From Bryobacterales bacterium (GTDB lineage Bacteria; Acidobacteriota; Terriglobia; Bryobacterales; Bryobacteraceae), in NCBI GenBank assembly GCA_027324255.1, contig DAHVTI010000406.1, positions 1-46,294 on the forward strand: a DNA stretch of 46,294 nucleotides. The letters are read 5' to 3'. The notes beneath the pieces were generated by a model, which saw only the letters and a program-made list of their open reading frames with translations, ran no database searches and had not been told where the DNA came from. Below are positions 33,586 through 42,826 of this stretch, piece by piece; the stretch's first letter is position 1; the number at the start of each line of letters is the position of its first letter. A program made the position numbers and the translations under genes.

Positions 33586-34794
33586 TCACCCCTCCAAAAG
33601 CACCGGCTTGGATTCCACGAGCGCGGCGCTTGACTTCCTGTCGGCGCGGGCGAGGCCGGCCAGCTTGCCGGCAATCTGCTCGATGGATCGCCCCAGTTCG
33701 CAGTCCGGCGGCAGCGCCTCGGCGCGCGTCACCACTTTGTGGAGCGAATGGTAGTCGTTCGGCAGGGAGGCGTAAACCGGGCAGGCGAAAATCTTCTGCA
33801 TGTCCGCGATCGAGATGTCGGCTTTCTTGTTCAGCCGGTTCACGATCATCTGAAACCGGTCCTTGCCGTAGCCCAATTGGGTCAGCATCCCCACGGCCCT
33901 CCGCGCCAGGTGCAGGCTCGGCAGTTCGGATGTCGAAACCAGGTAGGCCTGATCGGCTTCGGAAAACGCGAAGAGGCTGGTCCGGTAGAAGACGGTCGGC
34001 AGATCCACAACGATCCAGTCGTAGAGCATCCTGGCGTATTCGAAGACGTCGTGCACCCGGCTGAATTCAAAATCCTCATTGGCGGCGTGGTCCGGAGCCG
34101 GGAGGACATCGACGCCATAGGCGCTCACCGTGAATGCGGACCACAGTCCGGGATCCAACTGGTCGGACCGCTCCAGCGCATCGAGGAGGCTGTAAGTCGG
34201 GCTGAGCTTGAGCGAGAAGGCAATGGATCCGCTGAAGAGGTCCATGTCCATCAGCAGCACGCGCTTGCCTGTCAGACGCTTCAACGCGAAGGCGCACTGC
34301 GTCGCCAGGGTGGAAGCGCCCGACCCGGGCTTGGCGCTCGACCAGACGACCAGTTTGCCGAACTCCTGCGGATTCCGGGCCTCCGGCTCCATGAGACGGC
34401 GGATCCGGCTGGCCGCTTCCTTCTGGGCCTCTGCCTCGAAGGGAGCGCTCAGAAACTCGCTGGCGCCGGCCCGCAGGCTGCGGATCAGCACGTCCGGGTT
34501 GTTTTCCCAATGCAGCCCGATCACGCGGACCGGGGGCTCCACCTTGCTGACAAACCGGATCAGCGCCGCGGCGGACTCGGGATTACTGGCCAGGTCCACC
34601 AGCACGACGTTCGGCTGGATCTGCCGCAGGCGGATCTCCAGGGTCTGTTCCTGCGGGTAGCTCTTCAGGTCGGAGAGGATTTCGAACTCGCGCGTCTCCG
34701 CCATGGCGGCGGTGGCGCGCGACGCGAGTTCGCGGTCCTCTGCGATCATCAGCGCCGTGAGAGCCGGCTCCCGCTTTGTGCCTTTGACATTCAT
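33586..34794 (-). CDS. cpaE: Tad pilus localisation ATPase CpaE/TadZ
   Basis: 402 residues: an atypical receiver-like domain (~10-130; ALMIAEDRELASRATAAMAE; PNVVLVDLASNPESA) and a ParA/MinD-type ATPase with a deviant Walker A SAKPGSGASTLA (~158-169) and VLLMDMDLFSGSIAF. TadZ/CpaE places the pilus machine, usually at a cell pole. ATG 34794 was chosen because the receiver fold begins directly after it. It lies 49 bases downstream of the secretin gene. Confidence 0.9.
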   Translation of the reverse strand: MNVKGTKREPALTALMIAEDRELASRATAAMAETREFEILSDLKSYPQEQTLEIRLRQIQPNVVLVDLASNPESAAALIRFVSKVEPPVRVIGLHWENNPDVLIRSLRAGASEFLSAPFEAEAQKEAASRIRRLMEPEARNPQEFGKLVVWSSAKPGSGASTLATQCAFALKRLTGKRVLLMDMDLFSGSIAFSLKLSPTYSLLDALERSDQLDPGLWSAFTVSAYGVDVLPAPDHAANEDFEFSRVHDVFEYARMLYDWIVVDLPTVFYRTSLFAFSEADQAYLVSTSELPSLHLARRAVGMLTQLGYGKDRFQMIVNRLNKKADISIADMQKIFACPVYASLPNDYHSLHKVVTRAEALPPDCELGRSIEQIAGKLAGLARADRKSSAALVESKPVLLEG

Positions 34795-34843
34795 GCGTTG
34801 CGCAAGACCTCGTCCGGCGAATACCGCGGGTTTTCGCCCGGCG

Positions 34844-36274
34844 TCACTTGGCCGCCTGGATCTTCTGAAAGGCCTCTTTCCGCGATTTGGCTGCCGGGGC
34901 TTTATTGGCCGGGGCGCCCGATCCGACATTCGACGATCCGGGCATGCCTTCCGGCAGCATCATGGGCTTCAGGAAATCTCCCGGCAACTGCGGCGCCAGC
35001 TTGGGATCGCCAGCCGCCATCGGCTCGACGATTTCCGGCGTGACCAGCACAATCAGCTCTGTCTTGTTGCGATTCTCATTCCGGCTCTTGAACAGCGTCC
35101 CCAGCAGCGGGATGCTGGACAGCCCGGGAATCTTCGAGAAGGTCTCGTTCGTGCGGTCGTCGATCAGACCGCCGATCACAAAGCTCTGGCCCGGCCCCAG
35201 TTCGATGTTGGACTCGACACGGCGCGTGGCCAGCGCGGGAATCGTGAAGCCGTTCAAGGTCACGGCGTTCGCAATGTCGATGGTGGAGACCTCGGGCTTC
35301 ACGTACATCTTGAGGGTGTTGTTCTCGGTGAGCTGCGGGTTGAAGGTCAGGCGAATGCCGTACTCGCGAAACTGGACGGTCACGGCGCCCGAATTCCCAC
35401 CGCCCTGCAACACCGGGACGGGGAACTCGCCGCCCACCAGGAAGCTGGCTTCCTTGCCATTGCTCGTCACCAGGTTGGGCTCGGCCAGAATCTGCAGCAT
35501 GCCTTGCTGTTGCAGCAGCTTGACGGCCGCCGCCAGGTTGAGGTCCGGCCGGAAAGCAAAGATATTGAGGGCGTCGGTCAGGTTCAACTGCGAGGACGTC
35601 CCGCTGAGCTTCCCGCCGATGGTGCCCTGGATCGTGTCGGGGCGGGCCGAAGAGTACTGCCCCGTCGAGACCAGGCCCGGGGTGTTCAAAGCTCCAGTGG
35701 AGAGCAGGTTCACGCCGAACTGGTGGGTATAGTTGCGGTCGAGCTCGGCAAACTTCACCCGCAACAGCACCTGCTTTTCGGCCGGCGCCGTCTTGATGCG
35801 CAGGTTGTTCACCACGTTCTTCGTCAGCGGCGTGACGAGCGCGGCGGCGCGGTCCGCCACGGCCTGGCTCGAAGCCACGCCGATCAACGACAGCGAGTCC
35901 TTGGCCGCCGCCAGTTGGATCTGTTCGTTGGGGAACGTCTCGCGCAGCAGCCGGCGGGCCGGCTCCAGGTTCATCTCGACGTTTACGGTGTAGAAGTTCC
36001 GCTGCCCGGACTTGGCCCACACCACCAGCGTGGCGGTCCCGAGCCCCTTGGCGTGCAGCAGGATCTCGCGCGTCGAAACCGGCACGTAGTCCACAATCTC
36101 GGGATTGGAGGTCGAGATGCGGTTGACGTCCTCGGGGTAGTCGATAACCACGCTCTTGCCGAGCGTGACCTTGATATCGTCCGGAGTGCTTGCCGCCGGC
36201 GCAGCCGGCGGGCAGAGCAGGAGAGCGGCCGACAGGGCGGCGAAGCTGGAGAGTGCGCGATTCAGGAAGCTCAC
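34844..36274 (-). CDS. cpaC: Tad outer-membrane secretin CpaC/RcpA
   Basis: 476 residues: signal peptide (~1-27), the N-terminal secretin domain (DIKVTLGKSVVIDYPEDVNR), a BON-like domain (~110-160) and the secretin core (LLQQQGMLQILAEPNLVTSN; GLIDDRTNETFSKIPGLSSI; ELIVLVTPEIVEP). It forms the outer-membrane channel for the pilus. Its start codon overlaps the cpaB stop (36271-36274). The C-terminal ~60 residues are Pro/Ala/Lys-rich and not part of the core. Confidence 0.94.
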   Translation of the reverse strand: MSFLNRALSSFAALSAALLLCPPAAPAASTPDDIKVTLGKSVVIDYPEDVNRISTSNPEIVDYVPVSTREILLHAKGLGTATLVVWAKSGQRNFYTVNVEMNLEPARRLLRETFPNEQIQLAAAKDSLSLIGVASSQAVADRAAALVTPLTKNVVNNLRIKTAPAEKQVLLRVKFAELDRNYTHQFGVNLLSTGALNTPGLVSTGQYSSARPDTIQGTIGGKLSGTSSQLNLTDALNIFAFRPDLNLAAAVKLLQQQGMLQILAEPNLVTSNGKEASFLVGGEFPVPVLQGGGNSGAVTVQFREYGIRLTFNPQLTENNTLKMYVKPEVSTIDIANAVTLNGFTIPALATRRVESNIELGPGQSFVIGGLIDDRTNETFSKIPGLSSIPLLGTLFKSRNENRNKTELIVLVTPEIVEPMAAGDPKLAPQLPGDFLKPMMLPEGMPGSSNVGSGAPANKAPAAKSRKEAFQKIQAAK

Positions 36275-37179
36275 GGATTCCTCCCGGTATCTTCAGGATT
36301 CTTCTTGGCGGCCACGGTCTCCACCCGCTTGTCGATGCCGCGGATGGTGATGATCTGGTCGGGCACCGGCGCCGGAGGGGGGGCAGGAGGCGCCGCCACG
36401 GCCACGGGCTCCGGCCGGCGGCGGGGAGCGGGCCGGGCCTCGGAAGACGCCGGCACGATCTTGGTGTGGCTTCCGTACAGCGCCGCCAGGCTAAGGCCTT
36501 CGGTCTTCTCGATGGTCTGATCGCCGCCGTTCCTGAGAACCAACTGGATGCGGCCCTCGTTCCCGGCCAGGGTGAGCAACTCGGCCTGCTGCGGAGTCAC
36601 CAGAACGGTGACGTTCGGGGCGTCCACGGGCTTGCCGGTGGCGTCGGTCTGCAGCGTCTGCCCGGCGGAAAGCACCAGGATGTTCTGCAGGACGGTCTTG
36701 GTCACCATGCTCGGGTTCCCCGGCGGGTGCCCTGTGATGAGAACGTCCACGCGCATGCCGGGCAGTACGAAGCCGGCCACGCCCACGACGTCGTTCACCC
36801 GCACCGTCACGGCGCGCATACCGACCGGAATCACGGGCGCCAGCCCGACCCCGCTGCCGCGCTGCGCCAGGCGGCCTTCGATCATCGGCTCCTCCGCCAG
36901 GATCGTGGAGATCACCGGACGGTCGAGCACGTCTTCGGGCTTGCTGAACGCTCCTTTCGGAAACGCCTGCGCCGGCATTTTGACGACCTTTACGTCGGCC
37001 GCCTTCACGGTGAGTCCAATAGGCAGGGGCCGTGCGGCGATCACCACATCCTTCAGGTCCGACACCTCCGCCTGCTTCGGCGTGCCGCCGGCCTTCGAGG
37101 TCATCTGATAAAAGACCGCGCTCACCACCAGCGCGAACACCAAGCTAACCCCGAGTACTGTCAGAAACCTGCGATCCAT
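36271..37179 (-). CDS. cpaB: Tad assembly protein CpaB/RcpC
   Basis: 302 residues: an N-terminal membrane helix (FLTVLGVSLVFALVVSAVFY), an SAF domain (DVVIAARPLPIGLTVKAADV) and the RcpC-type region (VRVNDVVGVAGFVLPGMRVD; TVLVTPQQAELLTLAGNEG). The C-terminal ~60 residues are Pro/Arg-rich. CpaB sits in the periplasm beside the secretin. It overlaps cpaC by four bases (ATGA) and follows the prepilin peptidase by 53 bases. Confidence 0.93.
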   Translation of the reverse strand: MDRRFLTVLGVSLVFALVVSAVFYQMTSKAGGTPKQAEVSDLKDVVIAARPLPIGLTVKAADVKVVKMPAQAFPKGAFSKPEDVLDRPVISTILAEEPMIEGRLAQRGSGVGLAPVIPVGMRAVTVRVNDVVGVAGFVLPGMRVDVLITGHPPGNPSMVTKTVLQNILVLSAGQTLQTDATGKPVDAPNVTVLVTPQQAELLTLAGNEGRIQLVLRNGGDQTIEKTEGLSLAALYGSHTKIVPASSEARPAPRRRPEPVAVAAPPAPPPAPVPDQIITIRGIDKRVETVAAKKNPEDTGRNP

Positions 37180-37232
37180 TCATGGCCTCCTGATCCTCAC
37201 CCCGGCGTCTGGGCGCCGGGACATTCCAACCT

Positions 37233-37697
37233 CTACGTCCGAACCCACAGCGCGATCCAGGCGCCCGCGGCAATCGCCGGTGCGTATGGAATAGAGTCGT
37301 TCTTCCGTGCCGCGGCGCCGTCCTTGCACGGCGTCCACAGCTTCCTCAAATACCGCCAGTAGACGGTCCCGGCGGCGGCCAACCCGCCCGCCAGGCAGAT
37401 CCAAAGCAGCGCCTGCCCCAGGGCCGGCAGCCCGAGCAGCGCACCGAAACCGGCCGTCAGCTTCACATCCCCGCCGCCCATTCCACCCAGCAGGTAGATC
37501 GCGAGAAACGCCAGAAACCCGCACACCGCGCCGCCCAGGGCCAGGACCACGCCACGCCAACCGGCGTCGAACGCGTGCCAGCCCACGCCGCCCGCCACGG
37601 CAGCCGCCGGAATCCAGTTTGGGATCGTCCGGTCCCGCAGGTCCGTAATGCAGGCCGCCAAGCCGACGAGCAGTGCCGCGTACACCTGAAAGTTCAT
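37233..37697 (-). CDS. cpaA: Prepilin peptidase (A24, CpaA/TadV type)
   Basis: 154 residues, four to five membrane helices. The two catalytic aspartates of A24 peptidases are seen: D19 in TDLRDRTIPNW and D77 in GGMGGGDVKL. It lacks the N-methylation domain, as expected for the short Tad type. It processes Flp pilins and pseudopilins after the Gly of their leader. ATG 37697 follows GGAAGGCGAG and overlaps the stop of the upstream small ORF (ATGA). Confidence 0.9.
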   Translation of the reverse strand: MNFQVYAALLVGLAACITDLRDRTIPNWIPAAAVAGGVGWHAFDAGWRGVVLALGGAVCGFLAFLAIYLLGGMGGGDVKLTAGFGALLGLPALGQALLWICLAGGLAAAGTVYWRYLRKLWTPCKDGAAARKNDSIPYAPAIAAGAWIALWVRT

Positions 37698-37936
37698 CTC
37701 GCCTTCCTTCCGGACCGGGCGACGGCCGCCGGCTCCGGCGCCCCATCCCCGCGTTCCGACATCGGAGAAACTTCCAACAGCGGGCAGGCTGCAATCCCCG
37801 CCGCGAGGGCAAAGCTGATCAGGTCTTCCCCTGATGGCAGCCGCCACTCGGCGTCGCCCCCATACCCGCTGCCTTCCGTCGGCGCGGGCGGTAAAGGCGC
37901 TCGATCCGGAGGCAAGTTGGATCTCTTACCGGTCAT
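37694..37936 (-). CDS. 80-residue ORF with a Flp-pilin-like segment
   Basis: From ATG 37936 (GGAG seven bases upstream) the 80 residues include SGEDLISFALAAGIAACPLL (35-54). This resembles the Flp pilin processing region G/xxxxE-Y plus hydrophobic stretch, with Ser in place of the usual Glu5 and Phe in place of Tyr6. The hydrophobic run is short (~13) and the leader long (~35). The ORF starts inside the preceding tiny ORF and overlaps cpaA by four bases, so translation is plausible. It may be a divergent pilin, a pseudopilin or a fortuitous ORF. Confidence 0.4.
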   Translation of the reverse strand: MTGKRSNLPPDRAPLPPAPTEGSGYGGDAEWRLPSGEDLISFALAAGIAACPLLEVSPMSERGDGAPEPAAVARSGRKAR

Positions 37937-37991
37937 CCTGGTCTCCACTGTTACTTTCGGCGGTGTCCATCTTTTTCATTAGCCCTGCCAT
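37926..37991 (-). CDS. Tiny coupled ORF (21 residues)
   Basis: MAGLMKKMDTAESNSGDQDD... begins with a TGATG overlap with the stop of the membrane protein gene (37991-37993), and its stop overlaps the start of the 80-residue ORF. It may be a leader that carries ribosomes between genes rather than a functional peptide. Confidence 0.3.
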   Translation of the reverse strand: MAGLMKKMDTAESNSGDQDDR

Positions 37992-39592
37992 CAGGAATTC
38001 CCCTTCCGCGGCCCCACCCGCCGGAAGAGGACCGCTTTCTTGTCGTCCTCGACGATCTCCCACCCGGGAGACTGCTTCAGCAGCGTCGCCAGCGCCCAGT
38101 TCGGCCGGGCCAGCACGACTTCGAACCCGTACTTGTCCAGCAACTGCTCGTAGTCGTGCCCCACGCCCACGATCCGCTGGTACTCCCGCGTCGTCTTCTC
38201 CCCGTAAAAGTCGCTCCGCCCGTCGAAAAACGCCTTGAACCGCGGCGAGAAGCGATAGATGAGGTAATCGGCCCACTGGTCTTCGGTAAACACCCGTGAA
38301 GAGGACAGCAGGGCCTCGTGCCGGCCGGCCATCTTCACCGGGAACCGTTCGGCCGGAAAATCGTGCCGCCACGGAATCGGGATCACCCCCACGGCGATCA
38401 GCACGAACGGAATCACCGACCAGGCTGACGCCCGCCTCAGCCCGGCTCCGGCCTCCTGCGCCAGCCCCTCCATGATCCCGGCCACGGAGTTCTTCCTGGC
38501 TCCGTCCGTCCAGTTTTTCCACAGCCGTTGCAATTCGTCGGCCAGGAACGGCAGCGCCACGGCCGCAAACAGCGGAATGTGCCGTCCGGAAACCAGCGAC
38601 GAATGTGCCCAGAAGGCCACCCACAGCGGCCCCACCACCTCTTTCCTGGAAAGCGCCAGGCCCGCGGCGGCGCAGGCCGCCAACAGTACGATCTCGTACT
38701 GCAGCATGTTCTCGCTGCGGAACTCGGGGGAACGGAACTCCATCACCACGTCCTTGATCCAGTCCGCCGCCAGGTACTCGGCGGTGTGCTGGTGCAATCG
38801 CCAGCCGTAAGGATTCAGCAGCGAAGCCGCGAAGCAGGCGGCCGTCAGCACCGCATACCGCTTCACCGAACCCCAGTCCGCCTTTCCCAGCCACACCTCC
38901 ACCGCCCGGCCGGCCGCCGTCAGCCCCAGGATCGAGATCAGGGCCAGCCAGCCCCCGTGCAGGTTTGTCCACAGGGCCGCCAGCGGCACCAGCAGCCAGA
39001 TCCAGCGCCGCGGCTGCCGCAGGTCCGCCTGCACCATCCACACCGACACCGCCATCAACAGCATCGTCACCAGGTGCGGCCTCGCCAGCAGGTGCACCGT
39101 CGCCATCCCGAAACCCATCAGCGCCAGCGGCAGGGCGATGAACAGGTTCACCCCGCGCCACGCCATGTGCCGCAGCAGCGCCCCGCAGAACAACGCCGAC
39201 ACCACCATGCCGGCCATCGTCACCCCCGGCAGCCCGGCCGCCCGGTGCGCCAGCGCCAGCAGCACGTCCGATAGCCACTCCCAGGCAAACCACGGCTGTC
39301 CCGGCTTGCTGAAGGAAAACAGGTCCGTCCACACGAACGAGTGGTGGTTCAGGATCCACTCGCCGGTGCGGATGTGCCAGCCCGTGTCGCCGTCCGACAA
39401 CAGCAGACCCGTTCCGCCGTCGGCCAGCCCGAAAAACCACAGCGGCAGCGACACCAGGATCACGTCGAACAGCGACGGCCATAGCCAGCGCGCCCAGCGC
39501 CCCAGGGCCGCTCCGCTGCCCGCGACGGGCCGCGCCGCCGCTCCTGCCGCGGTGCCCGCCAGGCCCGCCTGTGGATTCGTGGAAGTAGCCAT
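37991..39592 (-). CDS. Polytopic membrane protein upstream of the Tad genes
   Basis: 533 residues with about ten membrane helices. The periplasmic-loop motif DGDTGWHIRTGEWILNHHSF (~66-85), followed by WFAWEWLSDVLLALAHR, recalls GT-C/oligosaccharyltransferase-like membrane proteins, with an acidic D-x-D near the first loop. The C-terminal ~120 residues (EDQWADYLIYRFSPRFKAFF; FDGRSDFYGEKTTREYQRI) form a soluble domain. Start ATG 39592 follows AAGGAACG; 39646 is an alternative. It is first in the minus-strand run leading into the Tad operon, so a role in glycan or pilus modification is possible but unproven. Confidence 0.75.
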   Translation of the reverse strand: MATSTNPQAGLAGTAAGAAARPVAGSGAALGRWARWLWPSLFDVILVSLPLWFFGLADGGTGLLLSDGDTGWHIRTGEWILNHHSFVWTDLFSFSKPGQPWFAWEWLSDVLLALAHRAAGLPGVTMAGMVVSALFCGALLRHMAWRGVNLFIALPLALMGFGMATVHLLARPHLVTMLLMAVSVWMVQADLRQPRRWIWLLVPLAALWTNLHGGWLALISILGLTAAGRAVEVWLGKADWGSVKRYAVLTAACFAASLLNPYGWRLHQHTAEYLAADWIKDVVMEFRSPEFRSENMLQYEIVLLAACAAAGLALSRKEVVGPLWVAFWAHSSLVSGRHIPLFAAVALPFLADELQRLWKNWTDGARKNSVAGIMEGLAQEAGAGLRRASAWSVIPFVLIAVGVIPIPWRHDFPAERFPVKMAGRHEALLSSSRVFTEDQWADYLIYRFSPRFKAFFDGRSDFYGEKTTREYQRIVGVGHDYEQLLDKYGFEVVLARPNWALATLLKQSPGWEIVEDDKKAVLFRRVGPRKGNS

Positions 39593-39733
39593 GGGAACGT
39601 TCCTTAAGTGGACTAAGGTCCTGATCGGCAAGTTCGGCGAAAACATTTAGCCCGTCCGTAGCAGGCTCAACGGCAGACACCGCAGCCCTTTCCGGCGGCG
39701 GGTCGTCTAATCTCAAGAGGAGGCCATCGAATT

Positions 39734-41281
39734 ATGTTGCTACCATTGGTTCTCTTTTTGTTCTCCCAGGCAGCCGACACGCCCATCTTCAAAGTCGATG
39801 TCGTCTCCAAGTCCGCCAAGGCCATCAACTACGAACGCGGCACCGGCGCCACGCGGATCGACTTCGCCGGCACGGCCCTGCTGCCCCAGGCCCGGGGCTC
39901 GGGCGAGGTCGAAAGCAAGAAGGGCTACATCCAGATCGAGGCGAAGTTCGAAAACCTCGAGCCCGCCCAGAAGTTCGGCGCCGAGTACCTCACCTACGTC
40001 CTGTGGTCCATCTCCCCGGAGGGCCGCGTCGCCAACCTCGGCGAAATCGTGCTCAAGAACGGCAAGGGCCGGCTCAATGTCACCACGGAGCTGCAGATCT
40101 TCGGCCTGTTAGTCACGGCCGAGCCCTACTACGCGGTCCGGCAGCCGTCCGACGTCATCGTGCTCGACAATGAACTCCGCAAGGACACCCGCGGTAAGGT
40201 CTACATCATCGACTCCAAGCTGGAGTTGCTCAGGCGCGGCCAGTACGAGAAGCTGGCCAACCCGCTGAACCTCACCGTGGACACCCGGAACGTGCCGCTG
40301 GAGCTGTACGAAGCGCGCAACGCCATTCAGATCGCCCGCTCCATCGGCGCCGACAAATACGCTGCCGACGTCTTCTCCAAGGCCGACGCCAGCCTGAAGA
40401 TGGCCGAGTTGTACCCGCAGGACCAGCGCTACAACGACGAGATCGTCCGCACCTCGCGCCAGGCGGTTCAGATCGCCGAGGACGCCCGCGCCATCGCCAT
40501 CGAGCGCCAGGCGCAGGAGCGGATGCAGAAGGAGCGCAACCGCATGCAGGCCGAACGGGAAGCGGCGCTTAAGAAAGCGGCCGCGGAAGCCGAGGCGCGC
40601 TTGGCGGCCGACCAACTGCGGGCCCGCGCCGACGAGCAGCGCCGCGCCGCCGAGGCCCAGACCCTGGCCGCCGAACGCGACCGCCGCAGCGCCGAAGAGA
40701 ACCGCCTGAAGGCCGAACTCACGGCCAGCCAGGCCGCCGCCCGCAGCACCGAGGCTGAAGCCGCCAAGGCCCGCGCGCTCGAAGCCGCCGCCGGCGCCGA
40801 GAAGGCCCGCGACCAGGCCGAGGCCGAGCGCAGGGCCCTGCGCGAGCGCCTCCTGAAGCAGTTCTCCGCCGCCCTCCCCACGCGCGACTCCGAGCGCGGC
40901 CTCATCGTCAACCTCGGCGACGTGCTGTTCGACACCGGCAAAGCCGTCATCCGCCCCGTGGCGCGCGAAAAGCTGGCCCTGCTGGCCGGCATCTGCCTGG
41001 CCTATCCGGGCCTGCGCCTCGAAGCCGAGGGCCACACCGACAACACCGGCTCTGACGAGCTCAACCAGAAGCTCTCCGAGCAGCGCGCCTTCGCCGTCCG
41101 CACACTGCTGCTCGACCAGGGACTCGACCCGTCGCGCGTCATGGCCCGCGGCTTCGGCAAGGACCAGCCCGTGGCGGACAACTCCACTTCGCAGGGCCGC
41201 CAGCAGAACCGCCGCGTCGAGATCGTGGTCTCCGGCGAGGTCATCGGCACCTCGCTCGACCAGGTGATCCAGCGTCAGTAA
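39734..41281 (+). CDS. OmpA-family protein with long coiled coil
   Basis: 515 residues: short signal peptide (MLLPLVLFLFSQAADT), an N-terminal globular beta domain (~20-160), a helical Ala/Glu/Arg-rich coiled coil (~220-375) and a C-terminal OmpA peptidoglycan-binding domain (VLFDTGKAVIRPVAREKLAL; EGHTDNTGSDELNQKLSEQR; ARGFGKDQPVADN). It probably ties the outer membrane to the cell wall. ATG 39734 is ten bases after AAGAGGAGG. It is divergent from the membrane protein at 39592; the 141-base spacer shows no further gene. Confidence 0.9.
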   Translation: MLLPLVLFLFSQAADTPIFKVDVVSKSAKAINYERGTGATRIDFAGTALLPQARGSGEVESKKGYIQIEAKFENLEPAQKFGAEYLTYVLWSISPEGRVANLGEIVLKNGKGRLNVTTELQIFGLLVTAEPYYAVRQPSDVIVLDNELRKDTRGKVYIIDSKLELLRRGQYEKLANPLNLTVDTRNVPLELYEARNAIQIARSIGADKYAADVFSKADASLKMAELYPQDQRYNDEIVRTSRQAVQIAEDARAIAIERQAQERMQKERNRMQAEREAALKKAAAEAEARLAADQLRARADEQRRAAEAQTLAAERDRRSAEENRLKAELTASQAAARSTEAEAAKARALEAAAGAEKARDQAEAERRALRERLLKQFSAALPTRDSERGLIVNLGDVLFDTGKAVIRPVAREKLALLAGICLAYPGLRLEAEGHTDNTGSDELNQKLSEQRAFAVRTLLLDQGLDPSRVMARGFGKDQPVADNSTSQGRQQNRRVEIVVSGEVIGTSLDQVIQRQ

Positions 41282-41330
41282 GCCGGATTCGAGTTACGCA
41301 CGCGGGCGGCGCCGGAGGCCCCGCCCGGCC

Positions 41331-42725
41331 TCACTCCACCCGGTAGCCCACATACCGCAGCGCGCCGTCCCGCTCCACCTGCAGCACCACCGCGTCGCCC
41401 TTCTTCATGGCGTCCAGGCTTTCCCGCAGCGCCTCCACGCTGGTCACCATCAGCGTGTTGACGGAGTGGATCACGTCGCCCTGCTGCAGGTCCACGTTCG
41501 CCGCCACCGGATTCGGCAGCACCGCCGCCACCATCACGCCCCACGACTGGCGCAGCGATTCGATCACCGGCCCCATGTCCTTCGTGACGCTCAGCCCGAG
41601 AACGGCCAGTTGCGGAATCATGTTCCGCTGCGGGTCCGCCAGCTCGGCCAGCTTGTCCGTCGCGTCCGGCCTCGCGGCCACCTCCACGTCCAGCGGGATC
41701 ACGTCGCCGTCGCGCCACACTTCCAGCCGCAGCTTCTGCCCGGCGGACGCCCGAAATACCCGCAATTCCAGGTGCCTCGCGTTCCGCACCGGCACCTTGT
41801 CGACGCTCAGCACCAGGTCGCCCGCCTTCAGCCCCCCTTTGTCCGCCGGCCCGTCGGGCCGCACATCGGAAACCAGGACGCCGCTCCGGCGTTTCAGCTT
41901 CAAGCCGTCTGCCAGGATCGAAGTCACGTTCTGCACCGATACGCCCACAACACCCCGGTGCACGTGGCCGCGGGCCTTCAACTGACGGTAGACGTCGCGC
42001 ACCAGGTTGGATGGAATCGCAAACCCAACGCCCTCGCTGCCGCCCGACCGCGACATGATCATCGTGTTGATCCCCACCACGCGCCCGTCGCCGTCCACCA
42101 GCGCACCGCCGCTGTTGCCGGGGTTGATGGGCGCGTCCGTCTGGATATACTGCATGAAATCCTCTTCCGCCAACTGCCTCCCCACGGAGCTCACCACACC
42201 CATCGTCACGGAGTTGAAGAGGCCCAGCGGGCTGCCGAAGGCCAGCACCACCTGTCCCTGCCGCACCCGGTCGGAATCCGCCAAGGCCAGGAACGGCAGG
42301 TCCTTCCGCGCCACCTTGAGCACCGCGAGGTCGGTCTCCGGGTCCACGCCCACAATCCGGGCCGGCAGGCCGCCGTCTTCCCCGTCCCCGCCGGCGGCTC
42401 CGGCAATGGTGACCGACACCTTCTGTGCGTTCTTCACCACGTGCGCGTTGGTCACGATGAACCCGTCCGCGCTCAGCACCACGCCGGATCCGGTCGCCCG
42501 CTCCCGCGCGATCGACGCCGCGCGGCCCGCTTCGGCGTCGGGCACCAGCGCATACCCGCTCACGGAGATCTGCACCACGGAACGGGATACGCGTTGCGCC
42601 AATTCCTCGAACGACGCGCTCATCTCCAGAATGGTTCCCGGCGCCTGCTTCGCCTGCGGCCGCGTCTGCGCGGCCGCACCCGCCGCCAACAACGCCGCCA
42701 CCGCGGTCAGACCAGTCACTCGCAT
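41331..42725 (-). CDS. HtrA/DegP-type serine protease with two PDZ domains
   Basis: 464 residues. Signal peptide ~1-20 (LLAAGAAAQ). Trypsin-like triad: H95 (TNAHVV), D132 (DPETDLAVLK) and S205 (NPGNSGGALV). PDZ1 ~275-350 (GVLVSDVRPDGPADKGGLKA) and PDZ2 ~375-460 (VAAVLPNPVAANVDLQQGD). Periplasmic quality-control protease. ATG 42725 was preferred to GTG 42734 because GAGAGG then has normal spacing. It is divergent from the enolase-superfamily gene and convergent with the OmpA gene. Confidence 0.92.
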   Translation of the reverse strand: MRVTGLTAVAALLAAGAAAQTRPQAKQAPGTILEMSASFEELAQRVSRSVVQISVSGYALVPDAEAGRAASIARERATGSGVVLSADGFIVTNAHVVKNAQKVSVTIAGAAGGDGEDGGLPARIVGVDPETDLAVLKVARKDLPFLALADSDRVRQGQVVLAFGSPLGLFNSVTMGVVSSVGRQLAEEDFMQYIQTDAPINPGNSGGALVDGDGRVVGINTMIMSRSGGSEGVGFAIPSNLVRDVYRQLKARGHVHRGVVGVSVQNVTSILADGLKLKRRSGVLVSDVRPDGPADKGGLKAGDLVLSVDKVPVRNARHLELRVFRASAGQKLRLEVWRDGDVIPLDVEVAARPDATDKLAELADPQRNMIPQLAVLGLSVTKDMGPVIESLRQSWGVMVAAVLPNPVAANVDLQQGDVIHSVNTLMVTSVEALRESLDAMKKGDAVVLQVERDGALRYVGYRVE

Positions 42726-42826
42726 GGGATTCACCTCTCCCCATGTTTATACCGGATGGCGGCGGCGGACTGCACTCCCCTCGGACCGCAGCCTCTCCCT
42801 GATATGCTGTCTGCGGACTCCGCCCC

